Shown here piece by piece: positions 21,905-23,979 of a DNA stretch of 23,979 nt. Made by a program: the position numbers and the translations under genes. Origin of the DNA: Proteromonas lacertae (Eukaryota > Sar > Bigyra > Opalinata > Proteromonadidae); contig NGBS01000679.1 of the NCBI GenBank assembly GCA_002245135.1, positions 1-23,979 on the forward strand. Direction: 5' to 3'. The notes beneath the pieces are model-generated. The model had not been told where the DNA came from. It worked only from the letters and a program-made list of their open reading frames with translations, and did no database searches. How positions within the stretch are numbered: position 1 is the stretch's first letter; every line of letters begins with the position of its first letter.

Positions 21905-23173
21905 ATGGATGTCAGAATAGCCAGAATCCGATGATTTAATAGAACCAGAATTAATACCGAAAAAAGAGGTCAAGAAAAATAAGAAAAAAGAAATAAAAAG
22001 ACCAGTTAGACCAAAACCTTTAGCTAATGCTGTTAAATCAGGTAATTTAAATATGCCTGAAAGTATTTCTTTATGTTAACTCCAATATTTAGGAGAGTAT
22101 AGAAAACGGCACTTTGTAGATCAAAAGATCTCTGTTGAATAATACACCTCTTATTTTAGCATGTCAATATAAAAATGTATGTAACTGTGTATTTTCTATT
22201 TATTAGGAAGAAATTGGTCAATATCTTTTAGAACATAATGCAGACCCAAATGCAGTAAATGATGATGGTTGCACTGCGTTGTTATATTGTTGTTTAGAAG
22301 GATTAGAAATAATGCTCAAAAACTAATAGAAAAGAAAGCTAATGTAATTATTAAAAGTGGTCATATATATTGTCAAGCCCTTAATTGTTTTTTCGATTTA
22401 ACACCAATAGAAGCTTCATGTATAAACGGTAATATAAATATATTCAATTTATTATTATCATGTAAATAATAAAGATGAAATAATAAATAATGAATATATT
22501 ATTATCCATCCATTATATTTATCAATAAAATTTGGTCATTTAGAAATTTTGAAATTGTTATTAACAAAAGATAATATTGATATGATGACAGCTGATGGAA
22601 ATACTCCTTTATTAATAGCATGTCAAAGTGGACAACCAGACATTGCATTATATCTAATAGAAAATGGAGCTGATATATATCTAAAGAATGATAAAATTGA
22701 AACTCCCTTAATGATAGCTTGTTTTAATAGGTTAAATTCAGTTGTGTTGAAATTATTAGCAATGTATGACAATGATATGGATGTGAATATTCAAAATGAA
22801 GATGATATGACTGCTTTAATGTTTGCTGTTAGAACTGATAATTATGAAATTATAAAAACATTAATAAATGAAGGAGCTTTAGTTTCATTGACAGATAAGA
22901 ATGGTTTTACTGCAATTGATATGTCAATGTTCTAGTAAAGTGACAGCTATTTTAAGAAATAGATATAATGAAGAGAAGAAAAAACTAATGAAGCATGAAC
23001 CTTTGAAATTTAAGAAGAGTATAACTTCTTCTACAACTTCTACTAAAATTGATATGATTAGAGAGAGTGAATCCCATTAGTTCCAGTAGTATACCAATTG
23101 CGCCAAAAGAACCTATTCCTGCAAAGAAAAGACCTCAATTAAAGAATTGTTACAGAAGCGTAGAATGAAATAG
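21905..23173 (+). CDS. Ankyrin-repeat protein, unassigned
   Basis: An N-terminal Lys-rich stretch (KKEVKKNKKKEIKRPVRPKP) leads into about seven or eight ankyrin repeats. Clear ones read NNTPLILACQYKNEEIGQ, LLEHNADPNAVNDDGCTAL, HPLYLSIKFGHLEILKLLL, ADGNTPLLIACQSGQPD, TPLMIACFNRLNSVVLKLL and DDMTALMFAVRTDNYEIIK. The tail is basic and Ser/Thr-rich (SITSSTTSTKIDM; PAKKRPQLKELLQKRRMK), ending at TAG. Two 30-bp introns fit, 22063-22092 and 22177-22206. About seven single-base frame breaks occur (near 22116, 22134, 22310, 22468, 22935, 23070 and 23137). Almost all are cured by one base added to a short A, G or T run, so they look like sequence errors, not decay. No catalytic domain is seen, so the role is probably as a protein-binding adaptor. 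The start near 21905 is uncertain. Confidence 0.75.
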
Positions 23174-23323
23174 TAATAATAAGAATATTTTGTGTTAGTA
23201 ATAGAAATAATAGTTGTTTTTTGTATTTATTATGAATATAAGTATGTAATTTAATCACAGTTAATGGAAAAAAACTATAAAGACATAACTATTTAAGAAA
23301 TTTATGTTTAATTTCGTTAATTT

Positions 23324-23979
23324 TTACTTTTCAAAATCCATATTCATTCCTGGAAACTTACTTTCAATTCTTTCAATTCGTTAAGTAACCTATTAACATC
23401 CTTTATATATTCTCTTTTTCTTCAGATGATATGTCTGTACCTTTTACATTATTCTGAATACTATATAATTCTGCTTCATATTCGTTTTTCTTCATCAACA
23501 GTAAATCTATTTTCCTTTGATTTATTTATCATATTATTTTGCTTGATCTACTATTTCTTTTATATGATTAATTTCTTCACACTCAGTTCAATTGATTTAT
23601 CTAATTTTATATCTCTACTGCATTGCTTATTTTTATGTTTTTTATCTTTATTAGTAATGCTATTTGGATTAAACTCTTCTATTTCATATCTCCATGTTTT
23701 ACTTTTTATTAATTCATAATAAGAACATCCATTTGCTACACTCTCATCCAGATTTAGAGTTTGATTTATTACACTTGGTTTTTACACCTTTTCCTTCCAA
23801 TATTCCATTGATTGATTCTTGTATAAATGGAATTCTACAAGTTCTCCTTGAATAACTATTTGAAATTGCTTAATGTTAAAATCTTTACATTTTCTTTCAT
23901 ATTCTTTAAAACCACGAAATATCATAGTTGCTAAAGAAACAACTGATTATATTCTTTTCTCTTAATTTATTATTTATTT
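23324..23979 (-). CDS. Hsp110/Hsp70-superfamily chaperone, C-terminal part (N-terminus beyond right edge)
   Basis: The family acts as a nucleotide-exchange factor and holdase partner of cytosolic Hsp70. Only the end of the ATPase domain and the C-terminal part are present. Reading leftward on the minus strand: ATMIFRGFKEYERKCKDF, then the nucleotide-domain signature GGTCRIPFIQESINGIL (one base missing near 23842), and TLNLDESVANGCSYYELIKS, closer to Hsp110 (LNxDEAVAxGC) than to classical Hsp70 (xNPDEAVAxGAA). A charged stretch (KDKKHKNKQCSRDIKLDKSIEL) resembles the beta-domain insertion of Hsp110s. The helical lid includes EAELYSIQNNVKGTDISSEE, NHIKEIVDQAK and FPGMNMDFEK before TAA (23324-23326). 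Several small frame breaks scatter the text, as elsewhere in this flank. It converges on the ankyrin gene with 150 bp between stops. An unusual Hsp70 is the alternative. Confidence 0.8.

Noticed and set aside
1-23979. Programmed -1 ribosomal frameshifting, since most breaks can be written as a one-base slip
   Set aside because: There is no common slippery site, several breaks can occur in one gene, and they cluster by region instead of by gene type; lost homopolymer bases explain the same data more simply.

Overview
The window is gene-dense nuclear DNA from a very AT-rich, probably unicellular eukaryote. The evidence is eukaryote-only genes (eEF1B, PHF5A, SEC31, a heat-shock factor, CSA/ERCC8, an NADPH-oxidase-type reductase, Hsp110) carrying many tiny GT...AG introns. 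I could place about 28 introns, roughly 23-56 bp long, and nearly all begin GTAT. TAA, TAG and TGA all end genes, so no stop-codon reassignment is needed. The lineage cannot be fixed from this window. Asn-rich, low-complexity protein tracts and the base composition would suit several AT-rich protists.

Layout, left to right: 3' part of eEF1B beta (+); PHF5A/Rds3 (-); TMEM222/RTE1-like membrane protein (+), whose start codon lies 70 bp from that of PHF5A; an unrecognised propeller-like gene (+); a gene (-) that appears to join a secreted temptin domain to a complete NOX/ferric-reductase core; a 1,102-residue EF-hand protein (-); SEC31 (+), divergent from it; a short heat-shock factor (-); a small two-helix membrane protein (-); a PreP/Cym1 presequence protease (-); CSA/ERCC8-like WD40 protein (+); an ankyrin-repeat protein (+); and the C-terminal half of an Hsp110-type chaperone (-), cut by the right edge.

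Most intergenic gaps are only 70-270 bp. Three are much larger: 781 bp, 974 bp and 1,046 bp. Two of them hold the copies of a 0.58-0.68 kb direct repeat, about 97% identical, that brackets SEC31. Copy 1 fills almost the whole divergent promoter region between the EF-hand gene and SEC31 and begins at the EF-hand gene's start codon. Copy 2 sits between two convergent gene ends.

Reading frames are clean from about 5.7 to 20.2 kb. Over 0-5.7 kb and 20.4-24 kb nearly every conserved gene needs small frame corrections, mostly equal to one missing base in a short homopolymer. The best explanation is uneven consensus quality, so frame breaks in the flanks should not be read as pseudogenes.

The genes are mainly housekeeping: translation, splicing, ER export, mitochondrial peptide clearance, transcription-coupled repair and chaperones. 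They do not form an evident pathway. The most unusual item is the temptin-NOX architecture.
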